Of a stretch of 64,000 nucleotides of DNA, positions 16,818-25,329 are shown piece by piece. How positions within the stretch are numbered: position 1 is the first letter of the stretch; the number at the start of each line of letters is the position of its first letter. This DNA is from Sphingomonas sp. Leaf21 (GTDB taxonomy: Bacteria > Pseudomonadota > Alphaproteobacteria > Sphingomonadales > Sphingomonadaceae). The stretch lies in NCBI RefSeq assembly GCF_916858675.1, contig NZ_CAKASM010000016.1, positions 1 through 64,000 on the forward strand. The letters are read 5' to 3'. The translations under genes were made by a program, and so were the position numbers. The notes beneath the pieces are model-generated. The model worked only from the letters and a program-made list of their open reading frames with translations. It did not search any database and was not told the origin of the DNA.

Positions 16818-16960
16818 GTCACCTTGCATTCCTTCCCATCGACGATGGGGAGGGGGAGCAGCCAAGCTGGTGGAGGGGCAGGGCCGCGCCGTTGCCGCCC
16901 CTCCACCACCGCTTCGCGGCGGTCCCCCTCCCCAAGCGGCGCTTGGGGAGGAATGGGGTC
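16818..16960. repeat. 143-bp repeat, copy A
   Basis: This copy is about 95% identical (seven differences, no gaps) to copy B, which lies 184 bp further on. Inside, a left arm (GGGGAGGGGGAGCAGCCAAG... GTGGAGGGG) faces a right arm (CCCCTCCACC... CCCCTCCCC), so the unit can fold into a long imperfect hairpin. It ends with a second small palindrome, CCCCAAGCGGCGCTTGGGG. It has no coding potential of its own and no flanking transposase. Confidence 0.8.
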
Positions 16961-17001
16961 GGCCCGTTTGTCGACGGTCATGCGATTGGCCGCCGACACG
17001 C

Positions 17002-17144
17002 GTCACCTTGCATTCCTCCCCATCGGAGATGGGGAGGGGGACCAGCGAAGCTGGTGGAGGGGCCGGGCCGCGCCGTTGCCGCCCCTCCACCACCGCTTCG
17101 CGGCGGTCCCCCTCCCCAAGCGGCGCTTGGGGAGGATTGGGGTC
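17002..17144. repeat. 143-bp repeat, copy B, abutting the yghU stop codon
   Basis: This is the second tandem copy of the unit at 16818-16960. Its last two bases form part of the stop codon of the yghU-type gene (TCA at 17143-17145), so the element ends exactly where the gene ends. The 41 bp between the copies are unique. A related half-unit lies at 7802-7850. Hairpin folding of the pair could block read-through from yghU. Confidence 0.8.
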
Positions 17145-18006
17145 AGGCCAGCTTGTCGGCGGTGCGCAGGTCGAAATCGCTGGCGTCGTGGCGTTCGGGC
17201 AGTTGTTCGGACGGATCGCCCATCGTCCGGTTGACCATCCGGCCGCGCTTGACCGCCGGACGGGCCGCAAGCTCGCGCGCCCAACGGACGACATGGGTAT
17301 AGTCCTGCACCTGCAGGAACTCGGCGGCGTTATAGAGGTCGCCCAGCACGAGTTGCCCGTACCACGACCAGATCGCCATGTCGGCGATGCTGTATTCGTC
17401 GCCCGCGACATAGGCATGGCGTTCCAGCTGGCGGTCGAGCACGTCGAGCTGGCGCTTCGCTTCCATCGCATAGCGGTTGATCGCATATTCGATCTTCACC
17501 GGCGCATAGGCATAGAAATGGCCGAAGCCACCGCCCAGGAACGGCGCGCTTCCCATCTGCCAGAACAACCAGGACATGACGCGCGCGCGGGCGGCCGGTT
17601 CGGTCGGCAGGAACGCGCCGAAGCTCTCCGCCAGATGCGTCATGATCGCGCCCGATTCGAAAATGGCGAGCGGCTCTGCCCCGCGACGGTCGACCAAAGC
17701 GGGGATCTTCGAATTGGGATTGATCTCCACGAAGCCGCTGCCGAACTGGTCGCCATCGCCGATCCGGATCAGCCATGCGTCATATTCGGCCTCGGCGTGA
17801 CCCGCGGCGAGCAACTCCTCGAGCAGGATGGTGACCTTCACCCCATTGGGTGTACCCATCGAATAGAGCTGGAGCGGATGACGACCGACCGGCAGCGGCT
17901 TGTCATGGGTCGCGCCCGCGATCGGCCGATTGATCGCGGCGAAGCGGCCGCCGCTTTCCTTGTCCCAGGTCCAGATGGCGGGCGGGGTATAGGCGTCGTC
18001 ACTCAT
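17143..18006 (-). CDS. yghU: Glutathione S-transferase, YghU-type disulfide-bond oxidoreductase
   Basis: The 287-residue protein matches YghU. It has an N-terminal extension (PPAIWTWDKESGGRFAAINR, then PIAGATHDKPLPVGRHPLQL), the thioredoxin-fold segment YSMGTPNGVKVTILLEELL, the glutathione-binding NPNSKIPAL and ESGAIMTHLAE, and a helical C-terminal domain with the N-capping SIADMAIWSWYG. YghU-type proteins bind two glutathione molecules and reduce disulfides and peroxides in the cytoplasm. It is monocistronic. Its proximity to the ohr/ohrR remnants is suggestive of peroxide defence but not evidence of co-regulation. Confidence 0.9.
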   Translation of the reverse strand: MSDDAYTPPAIWTWDKESGGRFAAINRPIAGATHDKPLPVGRHPLQLYSMGTPNGVKVTILLEELLAAGHAEAEYDAWLIRIGDGDQFGSGFVEINPNSKIPALVDRRGAEPLAIFESGAIMTHLAESFGAFLPTEPAARARVMSWLFWQMGSAPFLGGGFGHFYAYAPVKIEYAINRYAMEAKRQLDVLDRQLERHAYVAGDEYSIADMAIWSWYGQLVLGDLYNAAEFLQVQDYTHVVRWARELAARPAVKRGRMVNRTMGDPSEQLPERHDASDFDLRTADKLA

Positions 18007-18081
18007 GCGCTTGCGGCTCCATAAGGGGTTCGACGCGGCAAATGGGGCGGGGCGGGCACGAAAACAACCGCGCCCGTGCTT

Positions 18082-19593
18082 TTATTGCGGAGACGGAACG
18101 GGCAGGTCCCGCCGGACATAGAGCAGTTCGTGCCGCCCCTCTCGCGGGACCGCCATGACCAGGCGATAGTCGGTGGCCAGCCTATGGGCGATCAGCCCTT
18201 GCGTGGCGGCGTTCCAGGGCGAGAAGGGATCGTCGAGCGTCACGATCGCGGGCGGGCGATGCGCCACAATCCGCGCGACCTCCGCCCGTTCGTCGACCCC
18301 GATCGCTCCGCGCTCGGCCTCGTAGGATAGCGAGGAGGGAAAGGCGTAGGCGGTGGGAATGCACCCTTGCGACAGATGATAGAGGCTCGAGTCTCCTGCG
18401 AAGACATAGGGACATTGCTGGCCATCGACCGATGCCATGACGCGCGCCATGCGGCGAATGCCGTCCCCCTCGCTCGGGTCGTTGGTCGCGGCGTGGAAGA
18501 CGAACAGGCCTGCCCCGATCAGGAAGACCGGCAGAATGATCCGGCGTCCCATGGCAAAGGCAGGCGCGGCGGCGAGGGCGAGCGGTGCGACCAGCGGCAG
18601 GGCATAATGGTCGAAGAAGGCCCCGATCATCGCGAAGGCAACGAGCGCGAAGGCGAGCCATAGGCGGGTCAACGTCATGGCGGGGCTCGACGGCCCCTTG
18701 CGCCACGCGATCCCGGCGCAGGCGATCAGCGGCAGCAACTGCCCGCCGATCCCAGCCAGCCGCCCGATGATCTTCGCCACCGGATAGCCCCGACGCAGCG
18801 TGATCGAGGTGAAGTTGGCGAACCAGAAGGCATCGAACGCCGCCGGTCCCTTCGACCAATATTGCAGCACGATCAACGCGGTCGGCAGCAGCCCCAGCGC
18901 CATCCAGAGCGATGCCGCCGCCGCCATGGCGACGATGCGGGCCCGCGCCCGCCACAAATACCACAGATGCGCGAGCCCAAAGAACGCCCCCTCGACCAGC
19001 GGGGTATATTTGATCTGGATCGCCACCCCCGCGAGCAGGCAGGCGACGGTGCCACTCGCCACGATCGCCCCGACCGCGCGCCGCTCGGCAAGGCGCGGCA
19101 ATCGCAGCGTCAGCACCGCCGCCGCCGTCATCGCCAGATTGTAGAAGACCGGCGACTGGCCACTCCCCCCGCTGAGCAGAGGGAGCCAGAGGATATAGGC
19201 CGCGCCCGCCGCCAGTCCGGCTGGCCCGGCCAGTGCCATCCGCCGCGCCGCCCACCAGATGAGCCAGCCGGTTGCAGCCACAGACAGCGTCGCGACGAGC
19301 TGATAGGCGAGGAAACCGTCGCCGGGGAGCAGACGAAACCCGGCGAAGAGCAGGAAGAGCCCCGGCGGCTTGCGATCCCACAGGTCGATATAGAGCCGCG
19401 CGCCGTGGAGCAGCCGGTCGCCGACGAGCAGATAATATTGTTCGTCGACATGCGCGACCGGATTGCCATAGTCGCGCATTCGCACCAGCATCGCGAAGAC
19501 CAGCAAGGCGAGCGCCGCACCGATCGGACGATCGAGGAAGGTTCGCGGGACGAATTGGCCGAAGCGTGGGCGGGGCGACGTCTGGTCCGTCAT
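18082..19593 (-). CDS. Membrane glycosyltransferase of GT-C fold (GT39/PMT_2-like)
   Basis: The 503-residue protein has about ten hydrophobic segments. The first periplasmic loop, HVDEQYYLLVGDRLLHGARL then YIDLWDRKPPG, carries the acidic residues and the DRKPPG motif of the PMT_2/dolichol-phosphate-mannosyltransferase-like family. Such enzymes use polyprenyl-phosphate sugars to glycosylate lipids, glycans or proteins on the periplasmic side. A short C-terminal soluble part follows (about residue 400 on). It is divergent from the GT2-deacetylase pair, so these may act on the same glycolipid. The ATG at 19593 is the likely start; a longer frame upstream lacks coding character. Confidence 0.8.
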   Translation of the reverse strand: MTDQTSPRPRFGQFVPRTFLDRPIGAALALLVFAMLVRMRDYGNPVAHVDEQYYLLVGDRLLHGARLYIDLWDRKPPGLFLLFAGFRLLPGDGFLAYQLVATLSVAATGWLIWWAARRMALAGPAGLAAGAAYILWLPLLSGGSGQSPVFYNLAMTAAAVLTLRLPRLAERRAVGAIVASGTVACLLAGVAIQIKYTPLVEGAFFGLAHLWYLWRARARIVAMAAAASLWMALGLLPTALIVLQYWSKGPAAFDAFWFANFTSITLRRGYPVAKIIGRLAGIGGQLLPLIACAGIAWRKGPSSPAMTLTRLWLAFALVAFAMIGAFFDHYALPLVAPLALAAAPAFAMGRRIILPVFLIGAGLFVFHAATNDPSEGDGIRRMARVMASVDGQQCPYVFAGDSSLYHLSQGCIPTAYAFPSSLSYEAERGAIGVDERAEVARIVAHRPPAIVTLDDPFSPWNAATQGLIAHRLATDYRLVMAVPREGRHELLYVRRDLPVPSPQ

Positions 19594-19790
19594 CTCGGTC
19601 CGTTCTGGAGGGGCGTGGCGGCCGGGTATGCCCGGTTTCGCGCCGCCCATGTCATTGCCGTGCGCTCGACCGCAAAGGAAATCGGCGCGGTTTGGCGCGT
19701 GTGAAAAATATTCTGGAAACCATGTCCGGTCGGGCCGCGATGGTGTCGTCAGCCTCATGAACATCATGTTTCGATGGGTGGGGTGGGTTA

Positions 19791-20690
19791 ATGCTGCTCG
19801 ATGCGGAAGGCGCGGCTTGGCGCAATGCCAGGGCCTGGGCCGATGCCGGCAAGACAGGATCGGCGTCGAGCTATGTCGCGCCGTGCTGGACGATCATCGT
19901 GCCGTTCTTCAACGAAGAAGCCGAATTGACCGCGACGCTGGAAAGCCTGGCGCGGCAGACGCGGCGCTTTCGACTGGTCCTGGTCGACAATGGCTCGCTC
20001 GACGCGAGTGTGCGGGTGGCGACCCGGGCGTGCGAACGGCTCGGGCTCGACCATCTCCTGCTGCATCAGGGGTTGCCGGGCAAGATCAACGCGTTGCAGC
20101 TTGGACTCGAGCATGTCCATACGCGCTTCGTCGCGACCTGCGACGCCGATACCCGCTATCCGATGACCTATCTTGCCGAAGCGCAGGCACTGCTCGAACA
20201 GCCGGGCTGCGTGGTCGCGGGTGCCTATTTCATCGCGCCGGGCGATGGCGAGGCGGAGCGTCGGCGCGAGTCCGCGGCCATCCGGCTGGCGGCACGACTG
20301 CTGCCCCGGCAATGCCATGCGGGCGGCGCGGGGCAGGCCTTCTGCACCAAGGCGTTGAAGGCGGCGGGCGGGTTCGATCCGCGCCGCTGGAACTACGTGC
20401 TGGAGGATCATGAGGTGATCCACCGCGTGCTCCGCCACGGGACGATGCGTTACGCCGATGGTTTCTGGTGCACGCCGTCGGATCGCGGGCGTGATCGGGA
20501 ATCGATCCGTTGGACGCTCGCGGAACGCCTGTTGTACAGCGTGGCGGCGCCGTTCGCGGGCGACTGGTTCTTCTACCAATTTCTGGCGCGGCGGCTGAAG
20601 GCGCGGCGGCTGACCACCGAACGGATGCGCGAAAAGGCCTATCAGAATCTGGCGGGAGTGGTGCGTGAACCGGCTTATTCTGTGCGCTGA
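19791..20690 (+). CDS. Glycosyltransferase family 2
   Basis: The 299-residue protein has the GT2 nucleotide-sugar fold: IIVPFFNEEAELTATLESLA near residues 35-55, VDNGSLDAS, a metal-binding DAD (ATCDADTRYP near residue 120) and an ED acceptor-site motif (NYVLEDHE). No membrane segment is obvious except a weak C-terminal one, so it probably acts on the inner face of the membrane. The deacetylase gene starts within its last 26 bases, so the two are translationally coupled. The sugar and acceptor cannot be read from sequence. Confidence 0.85.
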   Translation: MLLDAEGAAWRNARAWADAGKTGSASSYVAPCWTIIVPFFNEEAELTATLESLARQTRRFRLVLVDNGSLDASVRVATRACERLGLDHLLLHQGLPGKINALQLGLEHVHTRFVATCDADTRYPMTYLAEAQALLEQPGCVVAGAYFIAPGDGEAERRRESAAIRLAARLLPRQCHAGGAGQAFCTKALKAAGGFDPRRWNYVLEDHEVIHRVLRHGTMRYADGFWCTPSDRGRDRESIRWTLAERLLYSVAAPFAGDWFFYQFLARRLKARRLTTERMREKAYQNLAGVVREPAYSVR

Positions 20691-21465
20691 CGATTTCGCC
20701 TTTTCCACCGACGACAGTCGGGTCATCGCCGAGCTGCTTCGGGCTGGCAAGTTGAACGCCACGAGTTGCATGACCTTGCGCCCCAATTGGGCGGAGGACA
20801 GCGCGATGCTGCGCGACCTGCCCGATACCGTGCAGATCGGGCTGCATCTCACCCTGACCGAGGAAGCGCCGATCCTGCCCAACGGTTTCACGCGCGACGG
20901 TGTGATGCCGGGGATCGATCCGCTGACCCGGCTCGCCGCGCGCGACCGGCTCGACGCGGCCGAGATCGTGCGCGAGGTGGAGGCGCAATTCGACCGGTTC
21001 GAAGCGGCGATGGGCCGTCCGCCCGCCTTTGTCGACGGGCATCAGCACGCGCATGCGCTGCCCGGCATTCGGTCGATCGTGCTGGCGATCACCCGCCACC
21101 GCGCCCCCGCCGCGTGGCTGCGGACCTGCGAGGATCGGGCGGTGGCGCTGCTCGCGCGCCCCTGGCGCGGCAAGGCGATCGGCAGCGCCTGGCACTCGCG
21201 TGGGCTCGCCGCATCGGCCAAGGCGTCGGGGCTTCGCTGCAATCGGGGATTCGCCGGGCATTATGGCTTCGACGGACGCTTCGCCCAGGCGCTGCCGCGC
21301 TTCCTCGATCGCGCGGGTCCCGATCATCTGGTGATGTGCCATCCCGGGGCGGGGACGCGAACCGGCGATGCGATCGCGGCGGCGCGGCGGGACGAGGCGG
21401 ACGTCTTGCGCGCTGTTTCCATTTCCGACATGGCCGCGCGACGCGGGTTGGCCTTCGCCGCCTGA
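20665..21465 (+). CDS. YdjC/ChbG/HpnK-type carbohydrate deacetylase
   Basis: The 266-residue protein has the YdjC-family metal site: CADDFAFS at the N-terminus, the HLTLTEE segment near residue 72 and the DGHQHAHALPG motif near residue 125. These place Asp and His ligands as in ChbG and HpnK. Such enzymes remove an N-acetyl group from a GlcNAc-type sugar, for example on chitobiose or on a hopanoid headgroup. The GTG start at 20665 overlaps the GT2 gene, so a likely pathway is transfer of an N-acetylated sugar followed by deacetylation. No hopanoid genes are nearby. The product is therefore an amino-sugar-bearing glycolipid or glycan of unknown type. Confidence 0.85.
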   Translation: MNRLILCADDFAFSTDDSRVIAELLRAGKLNATSCMTLRPNWAEDSAMLRDLPDTVQIGLHLTLTEEAPILPNGFTRDGVMPGIDPLTRLAARDRLDAAEIVREVEAQFDRFEAAMGRPPAFVDGHQHAHALPGIRSIVLAITRHRAPAAWLRTCEDRAVALLARPWRGKAIGSAWHSRGLAASAKASGLRCNRGFAGHYGFDGRFAQALPRFLDRAGPDHLVMCHPGAGTRTGDAIAAARRDEADVLRAVSISDMAARRGLAFAA

Positions 21466-21480
21466 CAAGAGGGCGGTGGT

Positions 21481-22032
21481 TTGGGCGATACGGGTCTGGA
21501 AGGCCAGTTCATGGAGGCGCGGCCGCTGCTGCGTCGCCTGTTGGCGGCCCGGCTCGGTTCGGCCGACGAGGCCGAAGATGCGCTGCAGGACCTTTGGCTC
21601 CGCGTATCGGGGATGCAGGGCGGCCATGTCGAGCAGCCGATCCCCTTCCTCTGTCGCATGGCGACCAATCTGGCGACCGACCGCCGTATCGCCGCCGCCC
21701 GGCGCGGCGCGCGCGAAGGGGCCTGGGAGGACGTGCAGCCGCAGTCGGAGGAATATGCCGATCCCGAACGCATCGTCGCTGGCCGCCACGAACTGGCACG
21801 GGCCCATGCCCGGATCGCCGAGATGCCCGAACGGATGCGCCGCGCCTTCACGCTGTTCCGCTTCGAGGAGATGCCGCAGCGGAGCATCGCGGAGGACATG
21901 GGCATCACGGTCAGCGCGGTCGAGAAGCTGCTGCGGCGGGCCTATCATTTTTTACAGGAAAATGATGGAGTAGGGGGTGCGGATCGAGCGGACCGGTATC
22001 GTCCTGGTCATGAAAGGAGCGCGGACAGGTGA
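21481..22032 (+). CDS. ECF sigma factor, FecI-like
   Basis: The 183-residue protein has sigma region 2 (LLRRLLAARLGSADEAEDAL then QDLWLRV) and region 4 (PERMRRAFTLFRFEEMPQRS then IAEDMGITVSAVEKLLRRA). The order sigma-FecR-TBDR that follows is the classical cell-surface signalling arrangement. A ligand-bound receptor signals through FecR to release the sigma factor, which then transcribes the receptor gene and others. The start is either the TTG at 21481 or the ATG at 21511; both leave region 2 intact. It ends inside the fecR start (four-base overlap). Confidence 0.9.
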   Translation: MGDTGLEGQFMEARPLLRRLLAARLGSADEAEDALQDLWLRVSGMQGGHVEQPIPFLCRMATNLATDRRIAAARRGAREGAWEDVQPQSEEYADPERIVAGRHELARAHARIAEMPERMRRAFTLFRFEEMPQRSIAEDMGITVSAVEKLLRRAYHFLQENDGVGGADRADRYRPGHERSADR

Positions 22033-22991
22033 CGCGTGAGGAGCAGGCGATCGACTGGCACGTCCGGCAGCGCGAGATGAGCGCCGCCGAATGGGAGGCT
22101 TTTGCCAAGTGGCTGGAGGACAGCCCGGCCAATGCGCGCGCCTATGACGCGGTCGCAATGGCCGATGCGCTGCTGGTCGCCCCTCCCGTGATGGTCGAGC
22201 CCGTATCGGTCGCTGACGCCGCACCGGTGACCGAAGCACCGGTGACCGAGGCGGCCAACGACAACCGGGGGTGGGGGCGTTGGTGGCTGGTCGGCGGGGT
22301 CGCGGCGGCGGTGGCGGCGATATCGGCACCGACGCTGTTGCACCATGGCCCCGATATGCGGGTGGAGCAGACCCGTCCCGGCGAAACCCGCGAGATCGCG
22401 CTCGGCGACGGTACGCGGATCGATCTGGCGGGGGGCTCGCGGCTTCGTTACGACCGAAACGACCACCGCGTCGCCACGCTGGAAGACGGGCAGGCGCTGT
22501 TTCATGTCCGGCACGATGCGGCTGCGCCCTTCGAACTCCATTCGGGTTCGGTCGTCATCCGCGACATGGGCACCGTGTTCGACGTGCGTCGCTCCGGGGG
22601 GAATCTGGATGTCGCCGTGGCCGAGGGCGCGGTGACGCTGGTGTCTCCGGGGCAGGCGGTCGGCCTGACCGCCGGGCAGGGCGTCCGGCTGGACGAAGGG
22701 CAGCGCCGGCTGCGTCGCATCGCTGTCGATCCTGCCACGGTCGGCGGCTGGCGCGGCGGGCTGCTCGATTTCGAGAGCGAGACGGTCGGGGCGATTGCCG
22801 CACGATTGCAATCCGCCTATGGCGTGCGCGTCGCGGTGGAGGGGCCACTGGTCGACCGCAGCGTCACGGGTGTCGTGCGGTTGACGGGCGATGCCGGACA
22901 GGATGTGCCCCGCCTCGCGAAGCTGATCGGAGCGGAGTGGCGCCAGAGCGGTGGGGACTGGATTTTGCGGGCGTCGGACGGGGATCGTTGA
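22029..22991 (+). CDS. FecR-family anti-sigma regulator
   Basis: The 320-residue protein has an N-terminal cytoplasmic DUF4880-type segment (AIDWHVRQREMSAAEWEAFA then KWLEDSP), one transmembrane helix near residues 80-100, a periplasmic FecR domain (ETREIALGDGTRIDLAGGSR) and a C-terminal DUF4974-like segment (FESETVGAIAARLQSAYG). It should hold the sigma factor inactive or activate it on a signal from the STN domain of the adjacent receptor. A GTG start overlaps the sigma stop, and its own end overlaps the receptor start by 41 bp, so all three are coupled. Confidence 0.9.
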   Translation: MTREEQAIDWHVRQREMSAAEWEAFAKWLEDSPANARAYDAVAMADALLVAPPVMVEPVSVADAAPVTEAPVTEAANDNRGWGRWWLVGGVAAAVAAISAPTLLHHGPDMRVEQTRPGETREIALGDGTRIDLAGGSRLRYDRNDHRVATLEDGQALFHVRHDAAAPFELHSGSVVIRDMGTVFDVRRSGGNLDVAVAEGAVTLVSPGQAVGLTAGQGVRLDEGQRRLRRIAVDPATVGGWRGGLLDFESETVGAIAARLQSAYGVRVAVEGPLVDRSVTGVVRLTGDAGQDVPRLAKLIGAEWRQSGGDWILRASDGDR

Positions 22992-25329
22992 TCGCGGCCT
23001 TTTGGTCGCGCTCTGCCTCGTCATGCCTTTCGCGGCCCCGGCGCGCGCGGCGCCCGTCATGCCCGCACGCCGGATCATCCTCGCCCCGACGACGCTCGAT
23101 TTCGCATTGCGGGAACTGGCGCGACAGGGCGGCATCACCGTCGTCGCGACCGACGATCGCCTGAGAACGGTCAAGACCCGCGCGCTGAGCACCGACCGTC
23201 CACCCGCTGAGGCGCTCAAGCGATTGCTGCGCGGCACCGGCTATAGCGCGGTCGCGATCGACGCCGACAGTTTCCGCGTCGTCGGGGCGCCGCTCCGCCG
23301 CAGATCGCCGCCACCCGCCCGGCCTGCCATGCCGCCGCCATCGGGCAATGCGCAGGACATCATCGTTACCGCCAGCAAGCAGGGCACCGAACTCGCCCGC
23401 TATCCGGGCAGCGTCTCCGTCATCGGGCGCGGCGTCACCATTCCCACGGGGTCTGTCGACCTGAGCGACGTCGCGAGCCAGACCCCGATCCTACAGACCA
23501 CCGCGCTCGGCCCCGGCCGCAACAAGCTCTTCATTCGCGGCATCGCCGACAGCAGCTTCAACGGCGCGACCGAGTCCACCGCCAGCCTGTATCTGGACGA
23601 GGTGCAGATCGCCTTTGCCGGACCCGATCCGGGGTTGCGGCTCTATGATATCGGCGAAGTGGAGATCGCGGAGGGGCCGCAGGGGGCGCTCCACGGCTCG
23701 GGCGCGATCGGCGGCATCGTGCGGCTGACCTCCAATCCGGTGTCGCTCGACCGTGACGGCGGACGGCTGGAATGGGGCGGCGGGCTGACCGAGCATGGCG
23801 CGCCGAGCGGCGATGTCGCGGGTGTGGCCAACACGGTCCTGATCCCCGGCACGCTCGGCTTGCGCGTGGTCGGCTATCATGCGGTCGATGGCGGCTATAT
23901 CGACAATGGCCGGACCGGGGCGACGGACATCAACCGCGTGCTGGCCAGCGGTGGTCGGGCCGCGCTGCGCTGGGAGGTGGGCGACGGATGGCGCGCCGAG
24001 CTGGGCGGCGGGATGCAGGCGATCGTCGCGCGCGACGCACAATATGTGCTGAGCGAGGACGTGCTGGTCACCCGCGCCGCGATCGCGCAGCCCTATTGGA
24101 GTGACATGACGTTCGGCCGCCTGGTGCTGACCCGGAACTGGGCGAGCGGCCTGGAATTCGTGTCGGCGACGGGACTGGTCCAGGGCGGATCGTTCGAGCA
24201 GTTCGATGCCAGCACCCTGGGCGGCAGCCAATCCTATCAGCTCGACGGATCGAAGACGCTGTTCACGCACGAAAGCCGATTGTCGCGACGCCTGGCCGGG
24301 GGCGGATCCTGGGTCGTCGGCATCAATCTGGTGTCGGACCAGTCGGTCATGGGGCGGTCGTTGACCGCGCGGGCGGGGGTTCGGCCGGTCATCGGCGTGA
24401 CGAACCTGACGCGCAGCGGTGCCCTCTTCGCGGAGGCGACGCGTCCGCTGAGCGAGGCGCTGTCTGTGACGTTGGGCGGCCGGGTGACGGCCGCGCGGGT
24501 CGATGGCGAGCCGTCGATCACGCCGCGAAGCGGGCGCTACGTCCGGGGGCGGTCGACGACCCGTGTCGACCCGACCTTCGGCTTTTCCTGGCTGCTCGCG
24601 CCGGAATGGAGCCTGTTCGGACGCTATCAGTCGGGCTTCCGGACCGGCGGTCTCGCGGTCGCGGCAGGCGTGGGGCGGGTCGCCAATTTCGAGTCCGACT
24701 CGATCCAGATGGTCGAGCTTGGCCTGCGTCATCTGCGTCGCGGGACCACGGGCCTGTCCGCCTCGTTCAGCCTGTCGCATGCGCGCTGGACGGCGATCCA
24801 GGCCGATCTGCTCAATCGATCGGGGCAGCCGGTGACCGGCAACATCGGCGACGCGCGCGTCGACGCGCTGGAGGGATGGCTGGAATGGGTGCCGCAGCGG
24901 GACTGGCATCTGACGGCGGCCTTTTTCGTGACCGACAATGCGGTGACCGGCGCGACCGCAGCGCTCAGCCGCGCGCGCAACCGGCGCCTGCCCGAAACGC
25001 CCAGCGTCTCGGGTCGATTGGGCGTGGTCCGCGATTTTCGGGTGTCGCCCGAACTGACCGTGTCGGCGCGCGCCGACGCGTCCTTTGTCGGTCCATCGGT
25101 GCTGGGCGTGGGGGACATGCTCGACGCGCGACAGGGGGGATATGGCGTCGGCAATCTGTCGCTGACCGCGCGCAAGGGCCGCTATTCGCTGGCCGCGACG
25201 CTCGACAACGTGCTCGACGCGTATGGCAATCGCTTCGCCTATGGCAACCCGTTCCTGCTCGGACGGCGAAACGTCTCGACGCCGGTCAGGCCGAGGACGG
25301 TCGGCGTGCGGATGGGCGTCGACTTGTGA
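22951..25329 (+). CDS. TonB-dependent receptor with STN signalling domain (FecA-like transducer)
   Basis: The 792-residue protein has a signal peptide (LLVALCLVMPFAAPARAAPV), an STN domain at about residues 40-110 (TTLDFALRELARQGGITVVA, then PPAEALKRLLRGTGYSA), a plug (DIIVTASKQGTE) and a barrel ending in VRMGVDL. The STN domain contacts FecR in the periplasm. FecA relatives sense ferric citrate or other siderophores, but STN receptors for sugars also exist. The last residue is leucine rather than the usual aromatic. The GTG at 22951 is the best start in frame. Its 3' end overlaps the convergent GT2 gene by 44 bp. The ligand is unknown. Confidence 0.88.
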   Translation: MGTGFCGRRTGIVDRGLLVALCLVMPFAAPARAAPVMPARRIILAPTTLDFALRELARQGGITVVATDDRLRTVKTRALSTDRPPAEALKRLLRGTGYSAVAIDADSFRVVGAPLRRRSPPPARPAMPPPSGNAQDIIVTASKQGTELARYPGSVSVIGRGVTIPTGSVDLSDVASQTPILQTTALGPGRNKLFIRGIADSSFNGATESTASLYLDEVQIAFAGPDPGLRLYDIGEVEIAEGPQGALHGSGAIGGIVRLTSNPVSLDRDGGRLEWGGGLTEHGAPSGDVAGVANTVLIPGTLGLRVVGYHAVDGGYIDNGRTGATDINRVLASGGRAALRWEVGDGWRAELGGGMQAIVARDAQYVLSEDVLVTRAAIAQPYWSDMTFGRLVLTRNWASGLEFVSATGLVQGGSFEQFDASTLGGSQSYQLDGSKTLFTHESRLSRRLAGGGSWVVGINLVSDQSVMGRSLTARAGVRPVIGVTNLTRSGALFAEATRPLSEALSVTLGGRVTAARVDGEPSITPRSGRYVRGRSTTRVDPTFGFSWLLAPEWSLFGRYQSGFRTGGLAVAAGVGRVANFESDSIQMVELGLRHLRRGTTGLSASFSLSHARWTAIQADLLNRSGQPVTGNIGDARVDALEGWLEWVPQRDWHLTAAFFVTDNAVTGATAALSRARNRRLPETPSVSGRLGVVRDFRVSPELTVSARADASFVGPSVLGVGDMLDARQGGYGVGNLSLTARKGRYSLAATLDNVLDAYGNRFAYGNPFLLGRRNVSTPVRPRTVGVRMGVDL

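Noticed and set aside
16818-17144. Possible CRISPR array
   Set aside because: There are only two units of 143 bp, each itself palindromic, with one 41-bp gap. No cas gene is nearby.
19594-19767. N-terminal extension of the GT39-like protein
   Set aside because: The residues before the ATG at 19593 are arginine/histidine-rich without family similarity. The stretch is the divergent promoter region.
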